Shown here piece by piece: positions 1 to 10,795 of a stretch of 64,000 nt of DNA; the first letter of the stretch is position 1, and every line of letters begins with the position of its first letter. A program made the position numbers and the translations under genes. This DNA is from Chelydra serpentina. Lineage: Eukaryota; Chordata; Testudines; Chelydridae. The stretch is taken from NCBI GenBank assembly GCA_037349315.1, contig JBAIAC010000624.1, positions 1 through 64,000 on the forward strand, in the 5' to 3' direction. Under the pieces are notes generated by a model. It did no database searches and was not told the DNA's origin. It was given only the letters and a program-made list of their open reading frames with translations.

Positions 1-3000
1 TCCCTCCTTCGCCGGCTTCTCCTCTTCCTCCTCGGAGGACTTCTTGGGCTTTCTCCTCCACCGGCTCGTCGCCGTCAGCCTGGGGAGCGGTGGGGCCAGC
101 TGTCAGCGACTCGGTGCCCCCCCCCTAAACGAACCGCCCCCCCGAGGGTCCCCGCCTGCCTCCCGGCGCCCCCCAGATGACAGGCTAACGGCTCTCTACC
201 CGGCTCCTTTGGATGGCACCCCTCACCCCGGGCGAGTGGGCCCAGTGGGGGAAAACCGAGGCACGGCGGAGCCGGGATTTGTCGCCTCCCCTGACCTTTT
301 TGCCTTCCTCCTTCTTGTCCTCTTTGTCCGAGCCCTTGCGGTCGGCGTCGGAGAGGCGGGCCTCGTCCTTCTTCCCCGGCTCGGCCTTCTCCGGCCTCTC
401 CTCCTCTTCCTCCTGATCCAGGATCTTCAAGTCGTTCTCTGTGCCTCCCTCCATCTTGATAACGGCTATGGGGGGAGGGAGGGGAAAAAAAACCAAAACA
501 CCACCACCGGTGAGGGTCAGTTTGGGGTTGTCGGTGTGGCACGGACGGGACCCCCCCCCCCCCCCTCACCAAGCCACTTCCCAATAAGAAAAAAAAAAAA
601 AGGGCGGATAAAAGAGCTACTACTGCTGCCGCCGGAGGAGGATCTCCCTTCAGCTCCAGCGGTCAAGGCGCCCGGCTTTGACCCCGTTTCCAGCCTTTCG
701 GATCCCTAGACAGGCGGGGTCTTCGGATCCAGGGTGCCCCCCTCCCCGAGATCTTTGCCACCAAAGCCCTCCCCCCCCCCCCCCCCCCCCCCTACCGGCG
801 TCGAGCATCTTGACGATGGCGGGGGCCTTGTCGATGTCGAGCTGCAAGCCCTCAAACCAGCCGTTGTCCATGAGGTAGAGGAAAGACGCCGCGCCGGTTC
901 TGCAGGGCCCCGTGGGCCTCCTGCTTCCTCTTCCCCGCTTCGTCCGGGTGGTACTTGGAGCGAAAACCTTCGAGCCGGGAGGGAAGCGGCGGCGGCGGGG
1001 GGGGGGAAAGGCAGACGGGGAAAGATCAGAAACGGGGCGCAGCGGAGGGAAGACGCTTAGCCCAGGCCCCGCTAAAAGAGCCGCGCATGCAGGTTGCGTT
1101 GGAGAAGGGGGGAGGCGCCGTAAAAAATTCGGGGAGCTGGGAGCCAGGACTCCTGGGTTCTGCCCCCCCCCCACTGCCGTGGGGCTCTTTGCCTGGCCCT
1201 GTCACAAATACAGCTGGGATCAATATGGGGGGCAGAACGGGGCGGGGGGCAGACCCCCGCTGGAAGCCCGGGACGGCTCTTCGCTCGGCTAGCCGGAGGA
1301 CCCGGTCTCTGGGGCAAGGACTCGAGGCAACACCTGGCTGGTCCCTAGCGCTTCCCACCTGTAGATTCAGTGTCCGGTCCAAACGGGGGCTCAGATCTCG
1401 GTCGAGGGGGGGGTGGGTGGGGGCTGACCGTAACACCAGAGTTTTTAACGCTACAGACGCCCCCCCCCCCCCCCCGACTTACGCAAAGCCTGGCGTAAGC
1501 CGAATTTTGCGCGCGTCGGAAACGTGGGGCAAAAAAATGTCCGCCGCCCGAAAATCCGATTCTGGCTTTGAATTTGCGTCCGTCGGGGGGGGGCGTCTGT
1601 ATTTACGTGACGCACGCCCCCCCGGGTCTCGGTGGGAACCAGACGCCCCAATTCCTCAAAATAAATCAAGATTCTTTAAGCGTCGGCTTGCTTTCAAACC
1701 GGCGCTGGCGGAAAGGGGGGGGCGATCACGACCTCCCCCTCCCCCCCCCCCCCGTTCCTACCTCGGGGGAGGAGGGAAGGAAGAGCCGATTGTTTTCTCG
1801 GTAATGTGTTTGTTTTTTTTTAAGAGTTGAGGTCCGATCGAATAAGACAGAAACACGTGTCATACATACACTCGAGATCAACTCCAGTTTTCCGATGGGA
1901 GCCCGAGAACTTCCTTCGGTGGTTTTTAACCACTGGGCGCTTTATTTTGGCTACGGAGTGGCGGGCACTCGCGCTCTCTCTCGCCGGGCGGTTTAAGTGA
2001 ACCGAAAACAAAACAAAAAAAATCCCGGGTCGGGTGGGTGGTTTGGTTCCCTGGCTGTCTGATTCCTGACCGTGTACATTCAGCTACGCACTGCATTGTG
2101 CTCAGTGCCGAACCCTGGCTATCTGGCTACAAAAAGAACAGAAAAATAATCACGGGCGAGAGAGAGGAGGCGGAAGAAAAACAAAACTCAAGAGAGATTT
2201 AGATTCTCCAGGCTGGCGGCAAAAGTGACTTCTCATTTGAATTCTCTTGATTCTGGCGCTTGGGAGGAGGGGAGAAAAAGGGTCGGTTAACAGTTATCAG
2301 CCACACACACCCCCCCAAAAAAAAGAAAAATAAAAAAATCTAAGCGATGGCGGTTAAAATGAAGAGAAGCCTGTACGCTCGCGTCCAAGATCCACACGCA
2401 GAAGTCACCACACAGACAATGCTCCTGCATTCATACAGGGGGCGTCGGTACACCTGATTTGTCGACAGGGGAAACTGAGGCACGGTAGATTATCCTCCTC
2501 AGACCGGGAGGGGAGTGGGCGGCTAGTGGGTTAGAGCAGGGGGGGCTGGGAGCCAGGACTCCTGGGTTCTCTCCCCGGCTCTGGGAGGGGAGTGGGGGCT
2601 GGTGGGTTAGAGCAGGGGGGCTGGGAGCCAGGACTCCTGGGTTCTCTCCCCAGCTCTGGGAGGGAAACGGGGGCTGGTGGGTAGAGCAGGGGACTAGGAG
2701 GCAGTGTTGTCTAGGGGCAAGGCATCAGGATGCCTGGGATCTATATCCGGCTCAGAGACGAGACTGTGGACAAATCATGTCTCTTTGTGCCTCAGTTTCC
2801 CCTGTTGACTTGTCTGGACTGGAAACTCTGGGGACAGAGATGGTGCCTGGCCAAAAGGGGGGGGGGGGCCCTCCCTGATCTCAACGGGGCCTCGGTCATT
2901 GGTCGTTCTCTGAAGCAGCTAGCAGCATGGGACTCCCCAATCTCCTTGCTCTGGGGCTTCCCGCCGCTACTGTCACACGTTCAATAAACCCCGCCTGTTT

Positions 3001-5196
3001 TACAGATGGGGAAACCGAGGCAGGAGGAGCCGCCCGTGTCAATCGGGAGGGCTGGCTCCTACCCCCCACATTCCCTCCGCGCTTGCCTGCGGGCCAGGGA
3101 GATCAGGGCCAGGATTCAGCTCACGGGGGAGCCAGGAGCGTCTCTTCGCTCGAATGACCGAGGCGGTCGGCACCGCATCGGAAGAGCCGGGTTTCGAGCC
3201 GTCAAAGCGGCGCGAAAACGGGCTTAAAACGACTCCCCCCACCCCGCCCGGCCTTTTCCTCGATCCGGGGGGGAAGCCACGGGAGAGATCGGACCCCACA
3301 GATCTCTCGGGAACTGACGCGGTCCCAGAGCCGGGGAATGGCTGGTGACAGAAGAGGCGAGGAATCTCGAAGCCGGGCCAGCTGCCCGGACCCGGTTGGC
3401 CTTCGTTCGAAGGCCGGGATCGGAACCACCGGGCCATGGTGGCAACCCCGCGCCCCAGAACCGCCGGCCCGTGGATTGCAGCCTTCCCGGCTCCCCGGCG
3501 CTGGATCAGAACCGCCGGGCAGACTCCCCCCTACCCCGGCCAACCGGATCAAGAACGGCAGCGCCCCCCACCTCCTGGCTGGGGCGGATCGGAAGCGGTG
3601 GGCCGGGAATTTCAACCCCAAGACTCCCTGCCCCACCCGGTTCTGTCTCCGGGCCGGATCAGACACACGCACGCACGCGCACACGGGTTGGGGGGGGGGC
3701 GGGGGGGGGGAGCCGGGGCGGCGCCCGGAGGGGGACGTACCACTCCTCGTCCTTGTGCGCCAGGAAGAAATCCTGCATCTGCTGGCGCCGGAAATCCAGC
3801 TTGTAGTCGTTGTCGCGTTGACGGCCTCCGTCTCGTCCACCGAGTCGTCCAGGGACAGCAGGAATTCCTTGAAGCTCTTCATCACGGGCGGGGCCAGCCC
3901 ACGTCCACCTCGGCGATGTTACCCAGTCTGCTTGGGGGGGGGGGGCGAGACGGTCAGGGGGCGCCGGGGAGGGGCAGGGGGAGGCTGGGAGGAGCAGGGA
4001 GGGGGGCTGTTTACCTGGCTTGGATGGGCAGGAGATGGTGCGGCTGCATGACATGCATATCGGGGTGCGCCCAGGGCTGGGGGCCCGTAGGTGGGGCCGG
4101 CGGTCGCCCCACTGTACGGCATCTCGTACCCGCTGTGGTAGGGGTCGGCACTGTGTTCATCCCTATGGGGGTCAAAAGCCGTTATTGACTCCTTCTCGTA
4201 ACACACGAACTGGGGGGGGGGGTCCCCAATGAAATGAATGAAGCACACAAAACGCCGCCGTTAACCCGGGGAACTCCTCGCCGGAGGATGCGGTGAAGGC
4301 CAAGACTAGAACAGGGCTCAAGGAAGAACTAGATAAATTTCACGGAGGATCGGGCCATCACTGGCTAATAGCCGGGACGGGCAGGGATGGTGGCCCTAGC
4401 CTCCGTTGGCCAGAAGCTGGAACGGGCTAGAGGGACTTTTGCTCTGACCCAGTTTGGCTGTTCTTACCTTGGATAAAATATCTATTAAATATCTAGGTAA
4501 GTAGGGCTGAAACGCAAGGCCTGGAAGATTTTAGCTCAGCCACACTAGGCCTTTGAGTTAAGACACGCTTGACGTAAGTCGGCAGCTCTCAACCGGGGTA
4601 CCCGTACCCCCGGAGAGGTGCCGGAGGTCTTGACCTCCACGGGCGGGCCCAGCAGGGGGGCGCTCACTCACCAGTCGCGGCGCATGCGTTTCTGAGGGGG
4701 CTGAGCTCGTGGCGGGGGGGCGAGAAACGCTCCCGGCGGTTGCGGTCGTAGTCCCGGTACTCGCCCCGGCTCCGGCGCTCCCGGCCGCGGTCCATTCCCT
4801 GCGGGGGCAGACAGACCGATCACAACCCGAAATATCCCGCCGCCAAAGGCCAGCTGCACCCCCCCCCCCAGGTATATCCTTCCACCAGGGGACAGCTGCA
4901 CCCCCCCCACCCCAAAATCTCCTTGCTCCTGCCCCCCAGCAAATCACCCCTAGACATGAACCCGCCCTCACCTATCCCTCCACCTGGGGGGCAAGACGCC
5001 CACACAGAGGTGACCTCTGCCGGGGGAATCGAAGGCAGGAGACGCCCCAGAACCCGTCCCGCCCCTGGACTCCCCACCTGTCGTTCCAGTCGTCTCGCCG
5101 CCGGTCATCGCGTTCCCGCGAGCGATCGTAGTCGCTTCTCTCCCGCCGGAACTTGTCGCGGCGGCGGCGGTCGTACTCGTCGTCGCTGTCGCCCAT
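1..5196 (-). CDS. SRRT: Serrate RNA effector molecule (ARS2), 5' part, runs off the left edge
   Basis: SRRT/ARS2 is a nuclear cap-binding-complex partner that links capped RNA to processing, export or decay. Coding exons seen on the minus strand: 5196-5078, 4798-4672, 4162-4015, 3927-3741, 967-796, 465-296 and 79-1 (continues). The start is the ATG at 5196, opening with [20 protein letters not shown], the family N-terminus. Later exons give the RS/RE-rich region, '[11 protein letters not shown]', the conserved '[17 protein letters not shown]' and '[19 protein letters not shown]', then '[20 protein letters not shown]' and an acidic stretch after '[12 protein letters not shown]'. Splice sites fit the human exon pattern. 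The frame is broken by about eight one-base indels: near 4791 (base missing after TGG), 4696-4700, 4079-4083, 3894-3900, 3815-3820, 962-967 (extra T), 881-885 (extra T) and 50-53. Introns are intact, so it is not a processed copy. Consensus errors are the likely cause. Identity is certain; the exact reading frame of the assembly is not. Confidence 0.93.
2530..2700 (+). repeat. MIR-head minisatellite, about 2 copies
   Basis: The unit is about 76 bp, with core CTGGGAGCCAGGACTCCTGG followed by GTTCTCTCCCCGGCTCTGGG and a tail GGCTGGTGGGTTAGAGCA. The order 'GGTTAGAGCA ... GGGTTCTCTCCC' looks like the A and B boxes of a tRNA-derived SINE and matches the 5' head of MIR. This unit recurs in both orientations through the whole window. 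Confidence 0.85.
2715..2860 (+). mobile_element. MIR-type SINE with body and tail
   Basis: After the tRNA-like head, the body continues with 'CTGTGGACAAATCATGTCTC' and 'TGTGCCTCAGTTTCCCC', the classic MIR/CORE-SINE middle section, then an 'ACTCTGGGGACAGAGA'-like end. It shows that the short head repeats nearby derive from MIR. Confidence 0.75.
2985..3035 (-). mobile_element. MIR fragment, reversed
   Basis: 'TTTTACAGATGGGGAAACCG' followed by AGGCAG is the reverse complement of the MIR segment 'CCTCAGTTTCCCCATCTGTA'. A similar short piece, 'GGGGAAACTGAGGCACGG', lies near 2468. Confidence 0.6.
4258..4475 (+). mobile_element. CR1 LINE 3'-end fragment
   Basis: The stretch opens with 'GTTAACCCGGGGAACTCCTC', passes through 'CAAGGAAGAACTAGATAAAT' and 'GGCCATCACTGGCTAATAGC', and closes with 'GCTCTGACCCAGTTTGGCTG' plus TTCTTACC. 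This is the 3' untranslated end of sauropsid CR1 retrotransposons, with an internal deletion. It lies in the SRRT intron between exons 4798-4672 and 4162-4015. Confidence 0.8.
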
Positions 5197-5239
5197 GGCG
5201 GCCGGAGATCAGGAGGGAGTCTGCGCAAAGGGGGGGGTG

Positions 5240-5690
5240 AAAAACCTCGCCCGGCGCCGAGATGCGCCCACCTCTGGGGCGGGGCGGCTGGGTACCCGGG
5301 GACCCCTCGCCCGGCGCCGAGATTCGGCCACCTCTGGGCGGGGCGGCTGGTCACCCGGGGACCCCTCGCCCGGCGCCGAGATGCGCCCACCTCTGGGGCG
5401 GGGCGGCTGGTCACCCGGGGACCCCTCGCCCGGCGCCGAGATGCGCCCACCTCTGGGGCGGGGCGGCTGGGTACCCGGGGGACCCTCGCCCGGCGCCGAG
5501 ATGCGGCACCCTCTGGGGCGGGGCGCTGGTCACCCGGGGACCCCTCGCCCGGGCCGAGATGCGCCCCACCTCTGGGCGGGGCGGCTGGTCACCCGGGGAC
5601 CCCTCGCCCGGCACTGAGATGCGCCCACCTCTGGGCGGGGCGTGGTGACACGGGGACCCCTCGCCCGGCACTGAGATGCGCCCACCTCTG
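5240..5690 (+). repeat. 60-bp GC-rich minisatellite, about 7 copies
   Basis: The unit contains GAGATGCGCCCACCTCTGGG, then GCGGGGCGGCTGGTCACCCG and GGGACCCCTCGCCCGGCGCC. It lies just upstream of the SRRT start codon, in the intron after the proposed noncoding exon. The same unit forms arrays at 10796, 13245 and 41095, and single copies elsewhere. Confidence 0.9.
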
Positions 5691-5934
5691 GGGCGGCTGC
5701 TTCTTCTATCAGGAGAAGTCAGGACAGGAGCAGCTGGGGATCCACCCCCCCCACCCGCTACGGAGACGAAGCCCAGCCCCACCTCCTTATGGACCCACCA
5801 GCCCCCTAAGCCCCGCCGGGCTTCTCCCGCCGCCCCCACACAAGGGAGGGCGACGTCCGCGCCCGCCAGGCCTTCAATGGGACCTTCGAGCCGGCCGCCT
5901 CCCCTCCCCCTCCCCCTGCTATGTGCCGGCTAGA

Positions 5935-6335
5935 GAGGGACAACCCTCCCTTCCCCCTCCCCCCATCGCCTCCCCCCCACCCCGGCTCCCCCTTCCCCCC
6001 CCCATCGCCTCCCCCTTCCCCTCCCCCCATCGCCTCCCCCCCCACCCCGGCTCCCCCTCCCCCTCCCCCCATCGCCTCCCCCCCACCCCGGCTCCCCCTC
6101 CCCTCCCCCCACGGCCTCCCCCCCCCCCCGGCTCCCCCTCCCCTCCCCCCATGGCCTCCCCCCCCACCCCGGCTCCCCCTCCCCTCCCCCCTCGCCTCCC
6201 CCCTCCCCGGGTCCCCCCTCCCCTCCCCGGCTCCCCCCCCCTCCCCCCATCGCCTCCCATCGCCTCCCCCCCCACCCCGGCTCCCCCCTCCCCTCCCCCC
6301 ATCGCCTCCCCCCACTCCGGCTCCCCCCCCACCCA
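5935..6335. repeat. C-rich low-complexity tandem repeat
   Basis: Units of roughly 35-45 bp read 'CCCCATCGCCTCCCCCCCAC' plus CCCGGCTCCCC. Long ORFs across it on both strands (proline- or glycine-rich) are composition artefacts. Confidence 0.85.
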
Positions 6336-6505
6336 CCGGCCCCGCGTCTCACTCTCGCCGCTGCCGCCTCCGGCGCCGCCTCGCGCGCGCCCCACGCTCG
6401 CTTCCTGCCGCCTCCGGTGCGGGAGCCGGAAGCGGAAGTGGCGCCCCGGGAGAGGGGGGGGGAGAGAGGGGCGGTGGCGGGAACCGGAAGCGGCAGGCCC
6501 TCGCC
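6336..6505 (-). promoter_or_regulatory. SRRT: Probable SRRT promoter and noncoding first exon
   Basis: This CpG-rich stretch holds two tandem ETS-type sites (CCGGAAGCGGAAGTGG near 6427 and ACCGGAAGCGG near 6483) and no TATA box. On the minus strand a possible splice donor, GAGA|GTGAGA, lies near 6351. That would give a short 5' UTR exon joined to the coding exon at 5196. SRRT has a noncoding first exon in mammals. The transcription start is inferred, not seen. Confidence 0.4.
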
Positions 6506-6509
6506 CCGG

Positions 6510-7118
6510 CTCTATGGTCCCGGCGCGGCGCTCTGGGACGCGGCGGAGGACCCGCCCTCTATGGTTGCCGGAGCGGGGAAGGGGGCGGGGCGGGAGAGGC
6601 GCGCCAGGGCGGAGGGAGGCGGGGAGGCTGAGAGGGACGCTCTAGGAATTCGGGACTCTATAGTAAACGAGGCGGACCGAGGAGAGACGCTCTAGGGGGG
6701 GGGCGTTCAGCCCTCTATGGTGGCGGGCGAGGGAGACACTCTAGGAGATGTGTCCGTATTCTATGATACGGGATGACGCGCTAGGGCAGGCGACTCGTTG
6801 GTGCTGGCGGGAGGGACGCTCTAGGTCGCGAGACCTCTATGGTGCGGGCGGCTGGGGTCGACTCTATGGTAGTGGGGCAGCGACGCTCTAGCACAGGGCG
6901 TCAACTCTATCTCCCCGGGAGGCAGGGGAGCGGGACGGCTCTATGATATGCGGGCGGGGAGGGGGGAGTGGACGTTCTAGCGCGGCGGGAATCTATGGTG
7001 GGGAGGAGGAGCGCCACTCTAAACCACAGACCAACTCTATGGTGCAAGAGGAACCGCTCTAGCCCGGCCCCACTCTATGGTCCATCAGGGGACGCTCTAG
7101 GGTGGAAAACTCTATGAT
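6510..7118. repeat. Alternating CTCTATGGT / GACGCTCTAG motif array
   Basis: Two short motifs alternate about every 25-55 bp. CTCTATGGT or close variants occur at 6510, 6557, 6656, 6713, 6759, 6836, 6862, 6905, 6939, 6991, 7034, 7072 and 7110. GACGCTCTAG or variants occur at 6636, 6686, 6735, 6775, 6815, 6882, 6971, 7051 and 7091. The sequence between them varies far more than the motifs do. It lies just upstream of the proposed SRRT promoter. No known family recognised. Confidence 0.8.
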
Positions 7119-7140
7119 GGCGAAGCCCCCTGCCCCCCCT

Positions 7141-7480
7141 CCCGGACTCCTGGGTTCTCTCCCCAGCTCTGGGAGGGGAGGGGGGGGCTGGGGGGTCACA
7201 GCAGGGGGGGCTGGGAGCCAGGACTCCTGGGTTTCTCTCCCCGGCTCTGGGAGGGGAGTGGGGGCTGGTGGGTTAGAGCAGGGGAGGCTGGGAGCCAGGA
7301 CTCCTGGGTTCTCTCCCCGGCTCTGGGAGGGAGTTGGGGGCTGGTGGGTTAGAGCAGGGGGGGCTGGGAGCCAGGACTCCTGGGTTCTCTCCCCAGCTCT
7401 GGGAGGGGAGTGGGGGCTGGTGGGTCAGAGCAGGGGGGCTGGGAGCCAGGACTCCTGGGTTCTCTCCGTGTGCTCAGTGC
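7141..7480 (+). repeat. MIR-head minisatellite, about 4-5 copies
   Basis: Plus-oriented copies of the 76-bp unit end at the 3' end of the SERP-like gene. Confidence 0.85.
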
Positions 7481-7517
7481 GGGCGGGGAGGGGGGAACAA
7501 AGCACCGAAGCGGCTGT

Positions 7518-7523
7518 TTTATT
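7518..7523 (-). promoter_or_regulatory. Polyadenylation signal of the SERP-like gene
   Basis: TTTATT on the plus strand is AATAAA on the minus strand, about 350 bp after the stop codon at 7875. It lies in a locally AT-richer patch and suits the end of this transcript. Confidence 0.6.
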
Positions 7524-7874
7524 AAAAATCCCAACATTTAATGTATTTCCATAAACTGTCAGACATTGCGAAACCCGGGGGGAGGGGTTGGAGCGGGAGG
7601 GGGCGGTCAGAGATTTAAAGGGAAAATCTCCCCCCACACACACACACACCAAGACCGAACCCCAGGCTGCCTTCCACAGGGCCTCCGGGGAGCCTCCATC
7701 TCCCCACCCCACCCTGGGGCTGGAACATACAAGGATGCAAAAAGAAGGGGGGGCAGCATTGGCGGACGCAGCGGGGGGGGGGGGCAGCAACACGTCACAG
7801 AGGGTCACTGGAGGTCCAGGAGGTATCCCAGAATTCCCTGAGAAGAGGAGCGGGAGGGAGAGCGGCGTTTCCCA

Positions 7875-9635
7875 TCATCCTCCGAGGCGGATGCTCTGGA
7901 TTATCTGGAAGATAGCTGGGGGGAGGGAGAAGGGGGCAGAGTGAGGTTGGTGTGGTGGGGGACTCTCAGGGGCACAGCTTGGGGTAATGGGAGGGGCTTA
8001 TTCTCAGGCTCCTCCCACTCCCAAGGCCAGTTGGGTTGTGTCCCTACTGCAGGGCAGGGCCGGCCAAGGTCCAGGGAACCCCAAGGAGCCAAAGCCTTAA
8101 CTCAGGGCTGGCCTCTCTGGGCCCATTAGTAGGTTTCAGAGTCAACACCTATGGGCACAGCTCTATCGTACACCTCCCATCTCAGACATCAGTAGGGGCC
8201 AGAGTCAACAACCCCGGTCCTCTAGCTGTCACCACCACATTCACCATGAACCCATCACACATCCAGCTAACTAAGTTAGTTGTCAGTAGACTTCAGAATG
8301 AACACCCTACATGGGGCAGCGGCCGTTCTTAAAGGGTGGGCCAAGCCCCCTACATGGGCGGAGCGTATGTCTCATAATTAAAGTTTCAGACTCAATTCCC
8401 ACCCCAGGCGCTCTCCCAGGGCTAAGGTCAATCATTAGGTTTCAGAGTGAATACGGTATATGGCGAAACCTTCTGCCGATAGTACCCACGTGCAGAATGG
8501 ACACATTCGGGCACGCTGCGCCCATCATTAGGTTTCAGAGCCAACACGCTTGCATGGCGCATACGCCTGCCTCTAGCCCCCCAAGATTAAATTTCAGGAC
8601 TAACATGACACATGGGGCTGAAATGCATCAGCCTCCCTGTTACTAGGTTCAAGAGTGAACACCACATTTGCCCTCATTATTAGGTTCTTGTGGAGATGCC
8701 TCGTATGGGTGGTGCTCCTGCCTCTAGTCCTAATCATTACGTCCCAGGGTAAACAGCCCAGAGTCCGTTCTTCTTGGATCCCACCATTAGGTCTCAGGGT
8801 AAACGCCGTCCAAGTGGGTCATGATCCCATAACTAAGGAAGCAGCATAAACACCCTGGAAGGGACACAGCTTACTTCTCCCTCACCATTAGGCTTCAGGG
8901 TGAACACTATACATCCTTCCCAATGTTCAAGAGAACAGGTCCCGAGTAGGCAGATCTCTGTCCCTAGCGCCCCGACCCCCCCCCACCGCATCATTAGGAT
9001 CCAGAGTGAACAGACCACCCCGGCCCGACTGACCTGAGCCACAGACCACGAACACGAAGAGGGCCAACAACCACGGCCCCACGGCGGCTTTCTCTTCCGG
9101 GGGGGCTTTCTGTGTGGGGCAGAGAGAGTGAGAGAGATGAGGACTCGCCCCCTCCCCACCCCAGCCGGTGCCCCTCACTCCCGACCCGCAGCCCCTGCCA
9201 GCCCAGCCCTGTCCCCCCAGCTCTGCCGGTGCCCCTCACTCCGACCCGCAGCCCCTGCCAGCCCCCCCAGCTCTGCCGGTGCCCCTCACTCCCGACCCGC
9301 AGCCCCTGCCAGCCCCCCCCAGCTCTGCCGGTGCCCCTCACTCCCGACCCGCAGCCCCCTGCTAGCCCGGCCCTGCCCCCCCAGCTCTGCCGGTGCCCCT
9401 CACTCCCGACCCGCAGCCCCCTGCCCCCCCCCCAGCTCTGTCGGTGCCCCTCACTCCCGACCCGCAGCCCCTGCTAGCCCAGCCCTGCCCCCCCAGCTCT
9501 GCCGGTGCCCCTCACTCCCGACTTGCAGCCCCCCCCCCCCCCTCCCCGTACCGGGGCGCGGTGCAGCCCCCCCCGCTGGGTGATGCTCTTGCTGTGCCTC
9601 TCGTTCGCCACCCTCATGCGCTGCACCCCGGACAT
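7875..9635 (-). CDS. Stress-associated ER protein, RAMP4/SERP-type paralogue, 66 aa
   Basis: RAMP4/SERP proteins are small tail-anchored ER membrane proteins that sit at the Sec61 translocon and protect nascent membrane proteins under ER stress. Coding exons on the minus strand are 9635-9552, 9109-9034 and 7915-7875, with canonical GT-AG sites and phases that join exactly to 66 codons plus TGA. That is the same length as SERP1 and SERP2. The protein starts [20 protein letters not shown] and has '[20 protein letters not shown]' and '[15 protein letters not shown]' at the end, giving the single C-terminal membrane helix. The N-terminus and the linker '[15 protein letters not shown]' differ from both human SERP1 and SERP2, so I read it as a third paralogue. 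No frame break. Its introns contain repeats at 8125-9010 and 9165-9535. The name SERP1 or SERP2 should not be assigned without a tree. Confidence 0.9.
8125..9010 (+). repeat. Degenerate tandem repeat in SERP-like intron 2
   Basis: About 14 divergent copies of a roughly 60-bp unit with core 'CATTAGGTTTCAGAGTGAAC' followed by ACC and often a TACATGG-like piece. It is less GC-rich than its surroundings. I do not recognise a named family. Confidence 0.7.
9165..9535 (+). repeat. 61-bp minisatellite in SERP-like intron 1, about 6 copies
   Basis: The unit contains CCCCTCACTCCCGACCCGCA, then GCCCCTGCCAGCCCAGCCCT and CAGCTCTGCCGGTG. The same unit fills EPHB4 introns 5 and 15, the interval at 45.4-46.3 kb and a ZAN intron. 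Confidence 0.9.
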
Positions 9636-10130
9636 GATCCCGCCGAGACCCCCCCCGCCCCTCGGCTGGCCGGGACTCTGCGACGCCCACCGCGCATGCG
9701 CCGCGGAGCGGGCCGCCAAAAAAGTCGCGGGGCGACCCACGGCGCACGCGCCGCACGCCAGGGCGCAGAAGCGACGTGGCGAACTTTGGTGGTCATGTGA
9801 CGCGACCCGACACGCTCATCGGCCAAGCGGCACCCGCCGCGCATGCGCAACACGTCCAGCGGCTTGTCCAGATAAGGGAGGAAGTCACTGGTCAGGTGAC
9901 ATGGGGAGGCGCCATTTTGGATCACCTCCCCTAATGCGCAGGCGCAGCGGCTCGAAGCCAAGCTGAGCGCAGTCATTGGCTCCCCCGTCCCCGCGATGTC
10001 ACGTGACAGGGGGACCCCGCGAAGCCCTTTTTGCACCGCAGCCCCTATAGGCGCGGCCATCTTGGTTCCTCTTGCACGTGATCAGGGAGGGAGCCCACTG
10101 GGGGAGGCCATCTTAAACTCCTATTTGTCA
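9636..10130 (-). promoter_or_regulatory. Probable promoter region of the SERP-like gene
   Basis: A non-repetitive CpG-rich stretch lies directly upstream of the start codon. It has a palindromic E-box GTCACGTGAC near 9999, another CACGTGATCA near 10075, and two YY1-like elements read as GCGGCCATCTTGG near 10054 and GAGGCCATCTTAA near 10104. No TATA box was seen. The E-boxes would suit USF or TFE3-class factors. The transcription start is not determinable here. Confidence 0.45.
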
Positions 10131-10184
10131 TTGTGATAAAGGGACTTAATTTCCCCCCCCCTTTCGTGAAAATAAGGTGGAGAG

Positions 10185-10525
10185 AACCCAGGAGTCCGAG
10201 ATCTGCCCCCCACTTCCATCCCAGCCCCCCCAGCTCCCACTCCCCCCCCCAGAGCTGGGGAGAGAACCCAGGAGTCCTGGCTCCCAGCCCCGCCTGCCCT
10301 AACCCACCAGCCCCCACTCTCCTCCCAGAGCCGGGGAGAGAACCCAGGAGTCCTGGCTCCCAGCACCCCCTGCTCTAACCCACCAACCCCCTCTCCTCTC
10401 CCAGAGCCGGGGAGAGAACCCAGGAGTCCTGGCTCCCAGCCCCCCCTGCTCTGACCCACCAGACCCCCACTCCCCTCCCAGAGCCAGGGAGAGAACCCAG
10501 GAGTCCTGGCTCCCAGCCCCCCCTG
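10185..10525 (-). repeat. MIR-head minisatellite, about 4 copies, reversed
   Basis: The unit reads in the minus direction here (CCAGGAGTCCTGGCTCCCAG on the plus strand). Confidence 0.85.
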
Positions 10526-10795
10526 CTCTAGATAGATTTGGGCTGTTTGGGGGCATTTGTCCCTAAATTCACGTGGTCAGAAGCAGACCCACAAGCCCCT
10601 CCAAACACCCCCCCACACACATATCTGCCAACCCCCCCCGCCCCCCCCCCCCCCGGTGTAATCTGACAGTCAGCAGAATCCATTATGTTTTATTTTTTCC
10701 TCTGTCCAGGAAATTCCACCTCTGGTGCCAGACATTCATCTGCCCAGATAATTGTTAGGTTCCTACAGGGCTGGGGGAACGAGGGGAGGTGTGAG
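10526..10795. other. No gene seen
   Basis: Unique sequence with a C homopolymer and a T-rich patch 'TATTTTTTCCTCTG'. No coding potential, RNA gene or clear control element was recognised. Confidence 0.5.

Larger units (their letters stand above)
967..3741 (-). other. SRRT intron between the 'DEEW' exon and the 'FRSKYHP' exon
   Basis: This 2.8 kb intron holds a GC-rich left part (1000-1800) with homopolymers, a lower-GC stretch at 1820-2450, MIR-head copies at about 2530-2700, a more complete MIR at 2715-2860 and a reversed MIR tail near 2990-3030. I see no coding exon in it. The stretch at 1820-2450 looks like unique transcribed-type sequence but carries no recognisable protein. Confidence 0.7.

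Noticed and set aside
1..5196. SRRT copy as a pseudogene
   Set aside because: Introns and splice sites are intact and both insertions and deletions cluster at homopolymers, so consensus error is more likely. It is not excluded.
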